Of a stretch of DNA of 64,000 nucleotides, positions 51,201-60,192 are shown piece by piece; position 1 is the stretch's first letter; the number at the start of each line of letters is the position of its first letter. The stretch covers positions 1 through 64,000 of the forward strand of contig CAYWRM010000002.1 of NCBI GenBank assembly GCA_964460905.1, read 5' to 3'. The DNA comes from GCA-002708315 sp964460905 (GTDB taxonomy: Bacteria; Bacteroidota; Bacteroidia; Bacteroidales; F082). The notes beneath the pieces are model-generated. The model was not told where the DNA came from. It worked only from the letters and a program-made list of their open reading frames with translations, and made no database searches. Both the position numbers and the translations under genes were made by a program.

Positions 51201-52736
51201 CTACCACTTCAACTCATGTATCTCAAAACCTTTCGATTGATATTCTTTTATTGCAATTTGCTTTGATTCATTTGCTTTTTGCATTGTTCTAAATCCGTTC
51301 TCAATAATAGTAGCCCGATCAAACTCATACCATAGTGGATAATTTTCCCTAATTGTTTTATTGAATTTTCTTTGCAGCTCATACTGTACTTTTTGCTTTT
51401 TTATTGGACTGAAGAATGCATGATAATTTTTTTGACCATCTCCATTAATATCACAATAACATGAGGCAAAAACATAGAAATAGGTTTTCTTTTGCATTGG
51501 GCTAACTACTACAGAATTATTCCATATATCATCTGATCTTACATTTAATCTAACCGTATCAGTATGAATTGGATCATTTCGGTATACTCGCGAAATAAAT
51601 TCAAAATTATTCGACATGCCTGAAACAACAATGTCCAAATCACCATCATTATCATAATCACCCCAGTGACCATCACTCATATACAAGCCGATTACTTCAG
51701 CATTAATATCTGTAAACAGGTCTTCTCTCTGCCCTTTAAACATGCGTGTATCGTTTCTATAAACTTTTGAAACAGGGCCAACATTACTTTCGCCTGTGAG
51801 TAGCAGATCTATATCACCGTCATGATCCATGTCACCCCAGTCAACAGATCCGGATCTCACCGGGATAAAATTTGGGAAAGATTGGTAAAATCTACTGTTT
51901 TCATCATTAGTATAAAGTCTGCTTTCAAATTTTCCTGACTGTGTTTCGCCAATTATTGCAAAGTCAAGATCACCATCATTATCATAGTCACCCCAAGCAA
52001 TATCGCTAAGCTTAAGATCAGCAAATCCAGAATTCACATGATTAAAAATCCCATTATCATTTTTAAATAACTCAGTAATAACCTTTCCGGAGCTCTCATT
52101 TCCACTAATAATAATATCTAAATCACCATCATTGTCATAATCTGCCCAACGACCAATCCCATATGAAACTCCAGGTAATTTTGCATTAATTTTTACGAAA
52201 TTGTTATTTCTGTTGTTTCGGTAAATATTACTTTGCGGGCCATTTTTAGTATTACCTGTTATCAATAGATCGAAATCTCCATCGCGATCATAATCACCCC
52301 ACTCAACAGAACCATCGTAATATCCCGGTATCGAAAGAGGAATTCGTTTGAAGTTTGCTGTTCTATTGTTGCTATATAGATGTGAAATAGGATTTCCATT
52401 TACTGTTTCACCAATAATGAAAAGATCCTCAATACCGTCATTATTATAATCAGCCCAGTCGAAATCACCTCTATACACATTAATTGTAGGTGAATAAACT
52501 TCTGTAAATTTATCTCTTCTTAGGTTTTTATAGAGTTTTGTGCTTATGTTATGACCATCTTTTTTATAGAAATCACCAGTTACAAAAATATCAATTGCTC
52601 CATCCTGATTGTAATCAATCCAGTTACTGGAACTTTCACTTACGCCTGTTAATTCCGCCTGAATATCTGTAAAACTTTGTCCGACAACCCCAAAGCTGCT
52701 TAATAATATAGTAAGGATGAAAGCAATTTTTTTCAT
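51201..52736 (-). CDS. Secreted FG-GAP/VCBS repeat protein
   Basis: 511 residues. Signal peptide (KKIAFILTILLSSFGVVGQ), then seven VCBS/FG-GAP-type repeats of about 50 residues, each with a calcium-loop motif such as DYNQDGAID, DYNNDGIED, DYDRDGDFD, DYDNDGDLD and DMDHDGDID, forming a likely beta-propeller (about 20-385). The C-terminal 110 residues (YFYVFASCYCDINGDGQKNYH and onward) are not recognised and do not look like a type IX sorting domain. Probably surface or periplasmic, Ca-binding, adhesive or scaffolding; no enzymatic motif is seen. Confidence 0.92.
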   Translation of the reverse strand: MKKIAFILTILLSSFGVVGQSFTDIQAELTGVSESSSNWIDYNQDGAIDIFVTGDFYKKDGHNISTKLYKNLRRDKFTEVYSPTINVYRGDFDWADYNNDGIEDLFIIGETVNGNPISHLYSNNRTANFKRIPLSIPGYYDGSVEWGDYDRDGDFDLLITGNTKNGPQSNIYRNNRNNNFVKINAKLPGVSYGIGRWADYDNDGDLDIIISGNESSGKVITELFKNDNGIFNHVNSGFADLKLSDIAWGDYDNDGDLDFAIIGETQSGKFESRLYTNDENSRFYQSFPNFIPVRSGSVDWGDMDHDGDIDLLLTGESNVGPVSKVYRNDTRMFKGQREDLFTDINAEVIGLYMSDGHWGDYDNDGDLDIVVSGMSNNFEFISRVYRNDPIHTDTVRLNVRSDDIWNNSVVVSPMQKKTYFYVFASCYCDINGDGQKNYHAFFSPIKKQKVQYELQRKFNKTIRENYPLWYEFDRATIIENGFRTMQKANESKQIAIKEYQSKGFEIHELKW

Positions 52737-52880
52737 AAAACTAATTTTTCTACAATATTATTCATTTACTACTTTATATCAAAATTTAAAGTATCAAAAG
52801 TTAGTAGTAATGTTATTTGGTCTCATTCTGAATATGGAAATTAGTCAAATACTATTTAACTTTTGCTATTAAAAATTATA

Positions 52881-52888
52881 TACTTTTG
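52881..52888 (+). promoter_or_regulatory. Candidate -7 box (TACTTTTG) for the methylmalonyl-CoA operon
   Basis: TACTTTTG matches TAnnTTTG, 29 bp upstream of the epimerase ATG at 52917. A TTTG at 52862-52865 is nearer than the usual -33 spacing. Confidence 0.4.
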
Positions 52889-52916
52889 TGAAAAATTTAA
52901 CAGCGGATACAAAATT

Positions 52917-53327
52917 ATGGAACTATCACATATTGAGCATGTTGGAATAGCTGTAGATAATCTGGAAGAAGCGATTCTATATTATGAAAACACATTGGGG
53001 TTGAAATGTTATGCAATTGAAGAAGTTGCTGATCAAAAAGTTAAAACAGCATTCTTTAAGATAGGTCAAACAAAGATTGAATTACTTGAAAGTACAGATG
53101 CAAATGGTCCAATAGGCAAGTTTATTGAAAAGCGTGGTCAGGGCATTCATCATATGGCATTTGCTGTTAATAATATTGAAAAATCGCTTGAAGAAATTGA
53201 AGAAAAAGGGATTAGACTAATCGACAAAAAACCTCGAAAAGGAGCTGAAGGATTAGATATTGCCTTTTTACATCCAAAATCCACATTTGGTGTATTAACA
53301 GAATTTTGTGAAAACAAGAATAAATAG
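52917..53327 (+). CDS. mce: Methylmalonyl-CoA epimerase
   Basis: 136 residues from ATG 52917; the frame extends 18 codons further upstream, but MELSHIEHVGIAV is the family start. Vicinal-oxygen-chelate fold with metal-binding residues His in IEHVGIAV, Gln/Glu in KTAFFKIGQTKIELLES, His in GIHHMAFAV and Glu in GVLTEFCE. It interconverts the (R) and (S) forms of methylmalonyl-CoA, delivering the isomer that the decarboxylase encoded downstream consumes. It is the first gene of a five-gene run, 71 bp ahead of mmdA. Confidence 0.96.
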   Translation: MELSHIEHVGIAVDNLEEAILYYENTLGLKCYAIEEVADQKVKTAFFKIGQTKIELLESTDANGPIGKFIEKRGQGIHHMAFAVNNIEKSLEEIEEKGIRLIDKKPRKGAEGLDIAFLHPKSTFGVLTEFCENKNK

Positions 53328-53398
53328 GTTGAAAAAAAATAACTGAATTAAATCGGAATGGTTAATTGATCTTCCGGATACTTCAAAATAATAAACCC

Positions 53399-54958
53399 AT
53401 GACAATTGAAGATAATATTGGGCACCTTCTGTCAAAGCGCGAAGAGGCAAAACTTGGTGGAGGTGAGAAAAGAATTGAATCCCAGCATGGTAAAGGGAAA
53501 TTAACTGCCAGAGAAAGAATCGATTTATTACTTGACGAAGGCAGTTTTGAGGAGTTTGATATGTTTGTTACACATCAAACAAATGCATTTGGCCTCGAAA
53601 AACAAAAATATTTAACTGACGGCGTTGTTACCGGACATGGTACAATTGACGGGAGGGTAATTTATGTTTTTTCACAGGATTTTACAATTTTCGGAGGATC
53701 ATTGTCACAAACATATGCACAAAAGATATGTAAGATAATGGATCAGGCAATGAAAGTTGGAGCACCTGTTATTGGTATTAACGATAGTGGTGGTGCAAGA
53801 ATTCAAGAGGGTGTAAAAAGTCTGGCCGGATATGCTGAAATTTTTCAGAGAAACATTATGGCATCCGGAGTAGTTCCTCAAATATCGGCAGTATTTGGTC
53901 CTTGTGCCGGTGGTGCTGTTTATTCACCTGCCCTAACTGATTTCGTATTGATGAGCAAGGAAAACAGTTATATGTTTGTTACCGGACCAAAAGTAGCAAA
54001 AACTGTTACGGGTGAAGATATAAGCGCTGAAGACTTAGGTGGCCCTGATGTTCATGGTAAAAAATCAGGAGTAGCTCATTTTATTGCAGAAGATGAACAA
54101 GAAGGAATGATGCTTATCAGAAAACTTTTGTCGTATATGCCCCAAAATAATCTGGAAGACCCGATTGTTACCGAATGTACTGATCCCATCGATCGAAAAG
54201 AAGATCTGCTAAATGAAATAATTCCCAATAGCCCAAATCAACCATATAATGTTAGAGATGTAATACATTCAATTGTTGATTATTCTGAATTTTTGGAGGT
54301 CCAGAGGCATTATGCACAAAATATTGTAACCGGATTCTCAAAGTTTAATGGTATGCCGGTTGGTATTGTGGCTAATCAACCAAATTATTTGGCAGGAGTA
54401 CTTGATATTAATGCTTCAAGAAAAGCTGCAAGATTTGTGCGATTTTGTGATGCTTTTAACATACCGGTTGTAACGTTGGTTGATGTACCGGGATTTTTAC
54501 CGGGAAGTGCCCAGGAAACAGCTGGAATTATTATTCATGGTGCTAAATTGATTTTTGCATATGGTGAGGCAACAGTGCCGAAGATTACGATTACTCTTCG
54601 AAAATCATATGGTGGGGCTCATGATGTAATGGGCTCAAAACAACTTCGTGGTGATATTAATTATGCTTGGCCATCAGCTGAAATTGCTGTGATGGGCCCT
54701 GCTGGTGCTGTAGAAGTTCTGGAAGGTAAAAACATTATGAAAATTGAAGATGTTGAAGAGCGCACTAATTACATTAAACAAAAAGAGGATGAATACCGGT
54801 TTAAGTTTGCCAATCCTTATGATGCAGCTAGTTATGGCTATATTGATGATATTATAGAACCTAGAAATACACGGTTTAGGGTAATTAGGGCATTACAAAC
54901 TTTGGCATCCAAAAAGGATACTAATCCACCCAAGAAACATTCTAACATACCTCTTTAG
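53399..54958 (+). CDS. mmdA: Methylmalonyl-CoA decarboxylase carboxyltransferase subunit (MmdA/PccB family)
   Basis: 519 residues from ATG 53399 (the frame begins 11 codons earlier at TTG). Biotin-dependent carboxyltransferase with two crotonase-like halves: GARIQEGVKSLAGYAEIF and FGPCAGGAVYSPALTDF in the first, VDVPGFLPGSAQETAGII and KSYGGAHDVMGSKQL in the second. It moves CO2 from methylmalonyl-CoA to biotin on the carrier protein, releasing propionyl-CoA. Because OadG-, carrier- and OadB-like genes follow and no biotin carboxylase is present, this is the decarboxylase pump rather than propionyl-CoA carboxylase. Confidence 0.95.
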   Translation: MTIEDNIGHLLSKREEAKLGGGEKRIESQHGKGKLTARERIDLLLDEGSFEEFDMFVTHQTNAFGLEKQKYLTDGVVTGHGTIDGRVIYVFSQDFTIFGGSLSQTYAQKICKIMDQAMKVGAPVIGINDSGGARIQEGVKSLAGYAEIFQRNIMASGVVPQISAVFGPCAGGAVYSPALTDFVLMSKENSYMFVTGPKVAKTVTGEDISAEDLGGPDVHGKKSGVAHFIAEDEQEGMMLIRKLLSYMPQNNLEDPIVTECTDPIDRKEDLLNEIIPNSPNQPYNVRDVIHSIVDYSEFLEVQRHYAQNIVTGFSKFNGMPVGIVANQPNYLAGVLDINASRKAARFVRFCDAFNIPVVTLVDVPGFLPGSAQETAGIIIHGAKLIFAYGEATVPKITITLRKSYGGAHDVMGSKQLRGDINYAWPSAEIAVMGPAGAVEVLEGKNIMKIEDVEERTNYIKQKEDEYRFKFANPYDAASYGYIDDIIEPRNTRFRVIRALQTLASKKDTNPPKKHSNIPL

Positions 54959-54967
54959 TTTTGTAAC

Positions 54968-55321
54968 ATGGAATCACTAATTATTATTAACTCTATTATA
55001 ACTGAAGGCATTGAAGTAGCAATAATTGGCTATGTAATTGTATTTATGGCCCTGTTGCTTTTATATATAATTTTTACATATTTAGCAAAAGGACTTGTTT
55101 GGCAAAAGAAACAGAAGTTGTTGAAATCTGAAAAGTTACTGCACATTAAAGATGAAGATGTAGTGGTAAGCGGCGAAGTTGCTGCTGCAATAGCAATGGC
55201 AATTTTTTTATGTCGTGATTTACATGATGATGAGAGCGATATTATCACTATTAAAAAAGTGTCAAAAACTTATTCACCCTGGAGCTCAAAGATTTATGGG
55301 ATGCGTTTCTTTCAAAAGTAA
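54968..55321 (+). CDS. Sodium-pump decarboxylase gamma-type subunit (OadG/MmdD-like)
   Basis: 117 residues. One N-terminal membrane helix (EVAIIGYVIVFMALLLLYIIF, about 16-36), a charged segment, then a C-terminal part with GEVAAAIAMAIFLCRD and YSPWSSKIYGMRF. Matches the OadG/MmdD role of anchoring the carboxyltransferase to the membrane beta subunit. It lies 9 bp after mmdA and 16 bp before the biotin carrier gene. Confidence 0.9.
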   Translation: MESLIIINSIITEGIEVAIIGYVIVFMALLLLYIIFTYLAKGLVWQKKQKLLKSEKLLHIKDEDVVVSGEVAAAIAMAIFLCRDLHDDESDIITIKKVSKTYSPWSSKIYGMRFFQK

Positions 55322-55337
55322 TATTAACTGATAAAAC

Positions 55338-55766
55338 ATGAAAACTTTTAAATTCACAATTAGGGGAAATAACTACGAAGTAGATATAAAGAGTTTTGAT
55401 AATAATGTGGCTAAGCTCGAAGTAAATGGCACTCCATATAATGTTGAGCTACATAAACAAGAGCAAACGACGAAAACACCAATTCTGGTTCGGAAGTCTG
55501 TAACAAATCCTGCAAATTCGCATAAAATTAAAAAGTCTGTAAGCAATGTTATAAAAATAGTTGCTCCGTTACCTGGTAATATTATGCAAATATTTGTAAG
55601 TGTAGGTGATATAGTTAAGAAGGAAGATAAGCTGCTAATTTATGAAGCTATGAAAATGGAAAACAAGTTACTCTCAGAGAAAGATGGTATTATTAAGTCA
55701 GTTCTTGTTAATCCTGGCGATTCTGTACTTCAGGATGATCTACTAATCGAATTGGAAATTAATTAA
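55338..55766 (+). CDS. mmdC: Biotin carrier subunit of methylmalonyl-CoA decarboxylase
   Basis: 142 residues. A short N-terminal beta-rich segment, a Lys/Ser-rich linker (about 45-70) and a C-terminal biotinyl domain with the attachment lysine in YEAMKMENKL (about 109-118), placed in the usual hairpin between VAPLPGNIMQI and LVNPGDSVLQDDLLIEL. It carries carboxybiotin from the carboxyltransferase to the membrane pump. Tight spacing to both neighbours (16 and 11 bp). Confidence 0.95.
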   Translation: MKTFKFTIRGNNYEVDIKSFDNNVAKLEVNGTPYNVELHKQEQTTKTPILVRKSVTNPANSHKIKKSVSNVIKIVAPLPGNIMQIFVSVGDIVKKEDKLLIYEAMKMENKLLSEKDGIIKSVLVNPGDSVLQDDLLIELEIN

Positions 55767-55777
55767 ACAGCTTCAAA

Positions 55778-57106
55778 ATGAATTTGCAACGGAAAGCAAT
55801 TACAGTTTTTGGAATAATTGCTGTATTAGCTGTATTGAATTTTATGTTATTTCAAAACGAAAGTATGGCGGATGGACTATACAGTGTTAACAGTACCATA
55901 GAAAATATAAGCGCTGGTTCTTCTTCCAATATTTTTGACGGGATATTCAAATTCCTGAGCTTTACTGGTTTTAGGAATGCAACTCCTGGTCATTTTATCA
56001 TGTTGGTTGTTGGCTTGATTTTTATTTTCCTGGCAATAAAATATGATTACGAACCATTATTATTGATTCCCATTGGTGTTGGGGTAATTATAGGTAATAT
56101 ACCATTTTTTCAAGATGGTGATGTGAACCTGCAGCTTGGAATTTATCAGGAAGGAAGTGTGTTAAATTTTTTATATTTCGGAGTAGTAAAAGGGATTTAT
56201 CCTCCGTTAATATTTCTTGGGATTGGAGCAATGACAGATTTTTCCTCACTCATATCAAATCCCAGATTAATGTTACTGGGCGCTGCTGCACAAGTTGGTA
56301 TATTTTTAACTTTCATAGGTGCTATTTACCTCGGTTTTAATATGCCCGAAGCAGGTGCAATTGGAATTATCGGAGGAGCCGATGGCCCCACTGCTATTTT
56401 TCTTTCTTCTAAATTGGCTAATGGCAGCATAATTAATGGCATTCAAACCAAAAATTTGATAGGACCAATAGCGATTGCAGCATATTCATATATGGCACTT
56501 GTACCCGTTATTCAGCCTCCAATTATGCGATTGTTAACAGGCAAAAAAGAACGAGTCATCAGGATGAAACCACCGCGTTCAGTTAGTAAGCAAGAGAAAA
56601 TTATTTTTCCAATTGTTGCACTTATTCTTACATGTTTTATATCACCCGGAGCACTGCCATTATTAGGAATGCTGTTTTTTGGTAATATTCTTAAAGAAAG
56701 CGGTGTTACAAAACGCCTTGCCGATACGGCACGAAATTCTTTAATTGATATAGTTACAATTTTGCTAGGCTTAACAGTTGGGGCATCAACTCAGGCTGAT
56801 GTGTTTCTTACAAAAGAATCTATTCTGATTTTTGTGCTTGGTGCATTATCTTTCATTGTTGCTACCTCAGGAGGAATAATTTTTGCTAAAGTAATGAACC
56901 TGTTTCTTAATAAAGATAATAAAATAAACCCTTTAGTTGGCGCTGCAGGAGTTTCTGCTGTGCCTGATAGTGCAAGGGTGGTTCAAACAGAAGGTTTGCG
57001 TTATGATCCCACAAATCATTTGCTTATGCATGCAATGGCACCAAATGTATCGGGTGTAATTGGATCGGCTGTAGCTGCCGGTGTTATGATGAGTTTTTTG
57101 ATGTAG
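55778..57106 (+). CDS. mmdB: Sodium-translocating decarboxylase beta subunit (OadB/MmdB)
   Basis: 442 residues, polytopic membrane protein with about ten hydrophobic segments. The family signature GGADGPTAIFLSSKLA (about 200-215) and the later GAAGVSAVPDSARVVQ and NHLLMHAMAPNVSGVIGSA stretches are present. It decarboxylates carboxybiotin and couples this to Na+ export. The N-terminus carries an additional hydrophobic segment and a short luminal loop (about 1-65), as in Bacteroidota homologues. Last gene of the mce-mmdA-oadG-mmdC-mmdB run; a 159-bp gap separates it from udk. Confidence 0.96.
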   Translation: MNLQRKAITVFGIIAVLAVLNFMLFQNESMADGLYSVNSTIENISAGSSSNIFDGIFKFLSFTGFRNATPGHFIMLVVGLIFIFLAIKYDYEPLLLIPIGVGVIIGNIPFFQDGDVNLQLGIYQEGSVLNFLYFGVVKGIYPPLIFLGIGAMTDFSSLISNPRLMLLGAAAQVGIFLTFIGAIYLGFNMPEAGAIGIIGGADGPTAIFLSSKLANGSIINGIQTKNLIGPIAIAAYSYMALVPVIQPPIMRLLTGKKERVIRMKPPRSVSKQEKIIFPIVALILTCFISPGALPLLGMLFFGNILKESGVTKRLADTARNSLIDIVTILLGLTVGASTQADVFLTKESILIFVLGALSFIVATSGGIIFAKVMNLFLNKDNKINPLVGAAGVSAVPDSARVVQTEGLRYDPTNHLLMHAMAPNVSGVIGSAVAAGVMMSFLM

Positions 57107-57265
57107 TTAAATGAAATCAGGATACAAGAACCAAGAGCCAGAAAACAGAGCTCATGATTTTTTTTAGTACACAATCTTGGATACTGCATCCTGGCTTCTA
57201 ACTCTTTTATGTTTTATTCTTGCCTCTTTTATCTTTTTCTTTAACTTTGACCCTCAAAAAAAACT

Positions 57266-57910
57266 ATGTTAATTATTGGAATTGCTGGTGGAAGTGGATC
57301 GGGAAAAACAACTGTTGTAAATAAAATTATTCAGTCATTGCCTAAAGATTCTGTATCACTTGTACCTCAGGATGCATATTATTTTGATCATGGTCATTTG
57401 AGTCTCGAAGAAAAACTTAAAATTAATTTTGACCATCCGAATTCAATTGAGTTTGAACTACTGGTGGATGATATCAATAAATTAAAATTGGGGCATACCA
57501 TAAACCAACCAATATATTCATATGTAACTTGCGCTCGTGCTAAGGATTCAATTCCCATTGAACCTCGTAGGGTTGTAATTGTGGAAGGAATCTTAATTCT
57601 TGCAAATGAGAAATTGCGTGATTTGTTAGATATTAAGCTTTTTGTAGCAACTGATAGTGATGACAGGTTGATGCGTATTATCCGACGTGATGTGCAGGAA
57701 CGCGGACGTAATTATAATGATGCTTTAACACATTATGAGAAATTTGTAAAACCCATGCACCAGCAATTTATTGAGCCAACAAAACTTTATGCCGATGTTA
57801 TAATTCCTCAGGGGGGAAATAATAAGGTGGCAATTGATATGGTAGCTTCCAGAATTAAATTAAATCTTGATGACTCCAACGTTCCGGTTGTAAACCCTAC
57901 AGTTTCGTAG
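57266..57910 (+). CDS. udk: Uridine kinase
   Basis: 214 residues, typical length. P-loop GIAGGSGSGKTTVV (5-18), VPQDAYYFD, the FDHPNSIEF substrate motif, VIVEGILIL Walker B and the RIIRRDVQERGR lid. Phosphorylates uridine and cytidine for pyrimidine salvage. It follows the decarboxylase operon on the same strand but is probably separately transcribed; TAACTTTG at 57242-57249 is a possible -7 box. Confidence 0.96.
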   Translation: MLIIGIAGGSGSGKTTVVNKIIQSLPKDSVSLVPQDAYYFDHGHLSLEEKLKINFDHPNSIEFELLVDDINKLKLGHTINQPIYSYVTCARAKDSIPIEPRRVVIVEGILILANEKLRDLLDIKLFVATDSDDRLMRIIRRDVQERGRNYNDALTHYEKFVKPMHQQFIEPTKLYADVIIPQGGNNKVAIDMVASRIKLNLDDSNVPVVNPTVS

Positions 57911-57935
57911 GTTTTCGGTTAAATATGTATCCAAT

Positions 57936-57961
57936 ATCAACAATTGATTTATGTTGTTGAT
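57936..57961 (+). terminator. Possible terminator hairpin after udk
   Basis: ATCAACAA (57936-57943) and TTGTTGAT (57954-57961) form an 8-bp stem with a 10-nt loop, followed by a T-rich stretch. It lies 26 nt after the udk stop. The stem is AT-rich, so this is a modest call. Confidence 0.4.
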
Positions 57962-58054
57962 CTTACATTTATTTTAAATGAAGTGATTTGCAAATGGTTA
58001 TATATTGTGGCATTTTAGTTGCTACGTTGAATTCACTACTATAATTTGGTTGCC

Positions 58055-58375
58055 ATGTTAATAATTGTAATAGCAGTTTATCTTCTCATAACATTTATTC
58101 TAACTGTATTAGGAATTGAAAAACAAACAGAGGGATTGAAGATTTTTTTTATTAGTCTTTTTTTAACTCCTCTGGTAGGATTTATTTACCTTTATGGCAG
58201 GAAAAATAAATTCTCCAGAATCAGTTATTATCATTGTCATGAGTGTGATTACATTTATCCGGTAAAAATGAGACACTGCCCTATTTGTATGGAGAAAGGC
58301 GTTAAAGTTAAACTTAAAAAATATCAAAGTCCATATAATATATCTAACGATATAGCAATCCTTAACTTTGCTTAG
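58055..58375 (+). CDS. Small membrane protein with C-terminal zinc ribbon
   Basis: 106 residues from ATG 58055 (the frame starts three codons earlier at TTG). Two hydrophobic segments (LIIVIAVYLLITFILTVLG and IFFISLFLTPLVGFIYLYG) are followed by a cytoplasmic CxxC pair, YYHCHECDYIYP and RHCPICMEKG, typical of a zinc ribbon. No family is recognised. It stands between udk and tnaA with its own gaps on either side. Confidence 0.75.
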   Translation: MLIIVIAVYLLITFILTVLGIEKQTEGLKIFFISLFLTPLVGFIYLYGRKNKFSRISYYHCHECDYIYPVKMRHCPICMEKGVKVKLKKYQSPYNISNDIAILNFA

Positions 58376-58443
58376 TAATCATTGACATATCAATATCATA
58401 CTTTTTTTTGTATCTTTATATAATTGCTTTATATTCAATATTA

Positions 58444-58474
58444 TTTGAACATTTTGCAAATTTTACTAATTTTG
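58444..58474 (+). promoter_or_regulatory. Promoter of tryptophanase gene (-33 TTTG, -7 TAATTTTG)
   Basis: TTTG (58444-58447), 19 bp, TAATTTTG (58467-58474): a full match to the Bacteroidota primary-sigma pattern. It implies a leader of about 160 nt before the tnaA ATG at 58640, unusually long compared with neighbours. Confidence 0.6.
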
Positions 58475-58639
58475 CTGTAGAACAATAAATATCCTGATCT
58501 TAATGATGAAGATAATCCATAGATGTTTATTTATGAATATCAAAAAGAGAGATTCTTTTTAGCCTTTCATTTCGATGTCTTAATTTATTTAAGGCATTTT
58601 CATCAACTACTTTTCCTAATAAAAATTAAATCTGAAGAA

Positions 58640-60016
58640 ATGAAATTACCTTTTGCTGAATCATATAGAATTAAGATGGTGGAGCCTCTTCGCCGAAGTA
58701 CACGTGAAGAACGTGAAGAATGGATAAAATATGCCAATTATAACTTGTTTAATCTCCATAGTGGTCATGTTTTTATTGACTTGTTAACTGACTCAGGCAC
58801 AGGTGCTATGAGCGACAAGCAATGGTCAGAAATGATGCTGGGTGACGAAAGTTATGCTGGTTCAACATCATATTATAAACTTAAGCATTCGATTAAAGAC
58901 ATTACCGGATTTGAATATTTTTTACCAACACATCAGGGTAGAGCTGCTGAGAATGTATTATTTTCAACTTTAGTTAAAGAAGGCGATATTGTACCGGGTA
59001 ATTCACATTTTGATACAACAAAAGCACATATTGAATTTAGAAAAGCACATGCTGTTGATTGTACAATTGATGAAGCTTTTGATACAACTTTAGATCATCC
59101 TTTTAAAGGAAATATTGATTTGGAGAAACTTGAAAAAGTTCTTAAGGAGAACCCAACAGAAAAAATTCCTTTAATTATTGTAACTGTAACTTGTAACTCA
59201 TCAGGAGGGCAACCTGTTTCCATGAAAAACATGAAGGAAGTTTCAGCTCTTGCAATGAAGTACAATATCCCTGTATATTATGATTCTGCAAGGTTTGCCG
59301 AGAATGCATATTTCATTAAAATCCGTGAAGAGGGATATTCTAATGTAAATATTCGTGACATTGTTAAAGAAATGTTTTCGTATGCTGATGGAATGACAAT
59401 GAGCAGTAAAAAAGATGCCATTGTAAATATGGGAGGTTTTATTGGATTTAAACATAAGGATGTATTTGATAAAGCCACCGTTTATAATATTCTTTTCGAA
59501 GGATATATAACATATGGTGGGATGTCGGGTAGAGATATGAATGCACTTGCTCAAGGACTTTACGATGGAACTGAATTTGAATATCTGGAAACACGTATCA
59601 AACAGGTAGAATATTTAGGTCAGTTACTTAAAGATGCAGGAATTCCAGTGCAATATCCTTTTGGTGGCCACGCCATTTTTGTGGATGCAAAACGGTTTTT
59701 ACCTAATATGCCAAAAGAAGAGTTTATTGCACAAACCCTTGCCGTGGAGTTGTATGTTGAAGGTGGCGTGCGAGGGGTTGAGATTGGTAGTATAATGGCT
59801 GACAGAGATCCTGAAACCGGCTTAACCCGATATCCTGATCTTGAGCTAATGCGTTTAGCTATACCTCGCAGAACATATACTAATGATCATATGAACTATA
59901 TTGCAGCCTCGCTAATAAATGTTTTTGAAAGAAGATATGAAATTACCAGAGGATTTAAAATAGTAAAAGAAGCCCCTATTTTGAGGCATTTTACAGTTGA
60001 GCTGGAAAGAGTTTAA
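58640..60016 (+). CDS. tnaA: Tryptophanase (PLP-dependent beta-eliminating lyase)
   Basis: 458 residues from ATG 58640, where the family N-terminus begins (KLPFAESYRIKMVEPLRR); the frame runs 39 codons further upstream without family features. PLP-binding lysine in MTMSSKKDAIVNMGGF; SGTGAMSDKQW and PTHQGRAAENVLF are family motifs. In the C-terminal part the sequence is VRGVEIGSIM, like tryptophanase, where tyrosine phenol-lyase has an Arg (MERG). It splits tryptophan to indole, pyruvate and ammonia, feeding pyruvate into fermentation. A matching promoter and a long leader precede it. Confidence 0.9.
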   Translation: MKLPFAESYRIKMVEPLRRSTREEREEWIKYANYNLFNLHSGHVFIDLLTDSGTGAMSDKQWSEMMLGDESYAGSTSYYKLKHSIKDITGFEYFLPTHQGRAAENVLFSTLVKEGDIVPGNSHFDTTKAHIEFRKAHAVDCTIDEAFDTTLDHPFKGNIDLEKLEKVLKENPTEKIPLIIVTVTCNSSGGQPVSMKNMKEVSALAMKYNIPVYYDSARFAENAYFIKIREEGYSNVNIRDIVKEMFSYADGMTMSSKKDAIVNMGGFIGFKHKDVFDKATVYNILFEGYITYGGMSGRDMNALAQGLYDGTEFEYLETRIKQVEYLGQLLKDAGIPVQYPFGGHAIFVDAKRFLPNMPKEEFIAQTLAVELYVEGGVRGVEIGSIMADRDPETGLTRYPDLELMRLAIPRRTYTNDHMNYIAASLINVFERRYEITRGFKIVKEAPILRHFTVELERV

Positions 60017-60079
60017 TTTACTAAATAACTTATTAGTTAGTATAAGAGAGTGTCCAAAAATTGTTGTGTTAAAAAATTA

Positions 60080-60122
60080 AATAGTTTAACAGCAAAGTAT
60101 TTTAAGGGATCTCTAAACTATT
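60080..60122 (+). terminator. Possible hairpin downstream of tnaA
   Basis: AATAGTTTA (60080-60088) and TAAACTATT (60114-60122) pair perfectly across 25 nt, about 65 nt past the tnaA stop and before the next gene. It could end the tnaA transcript; no pronounced T-run follows. Confidence 0.35.
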
Positions 60123-60192
60123 AATAGAAAAATTATTCCTGTTTTCATTAATTGAATAATTTTTTGAATACCGACTTCTTAATATAACTATA

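Noticed and set aside
53399..57106. Propionyl-CoA carboxylase operon
   Set aside because: There is no biotin carboxylase gene, and OadG- and OadB-like membrane subunits are present, which define the decarboxylase sodium pump.
57110..57240. Small gene (18 codons from 57110) between mmdB and udk
   Set aside because: The segment is a degenerate repeat with imperfect inverted GGATACAAGA/TCTTGGATAC units; no protein features.
58503..58562. TnaC-type leader peptide
   Set aside because: The 19-residue frame lacks tryptophan and the TnaC motif, so it is reported only as a leader observation.
58640..60016. Tyrosine phenol-lyase
   Set aside because: The C-terminal segment reads VEIGS, as in tryptophanase, instead of the MERG with Arg used by tyrosine phenol-lyase.
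60050..60075. Insertion-sequence end (GAGTGTCCAAAAATTG)
   Set aside because: It resembles some transposon termini, but no partner inverted repeat, transposase or target duplication is visible nearby.
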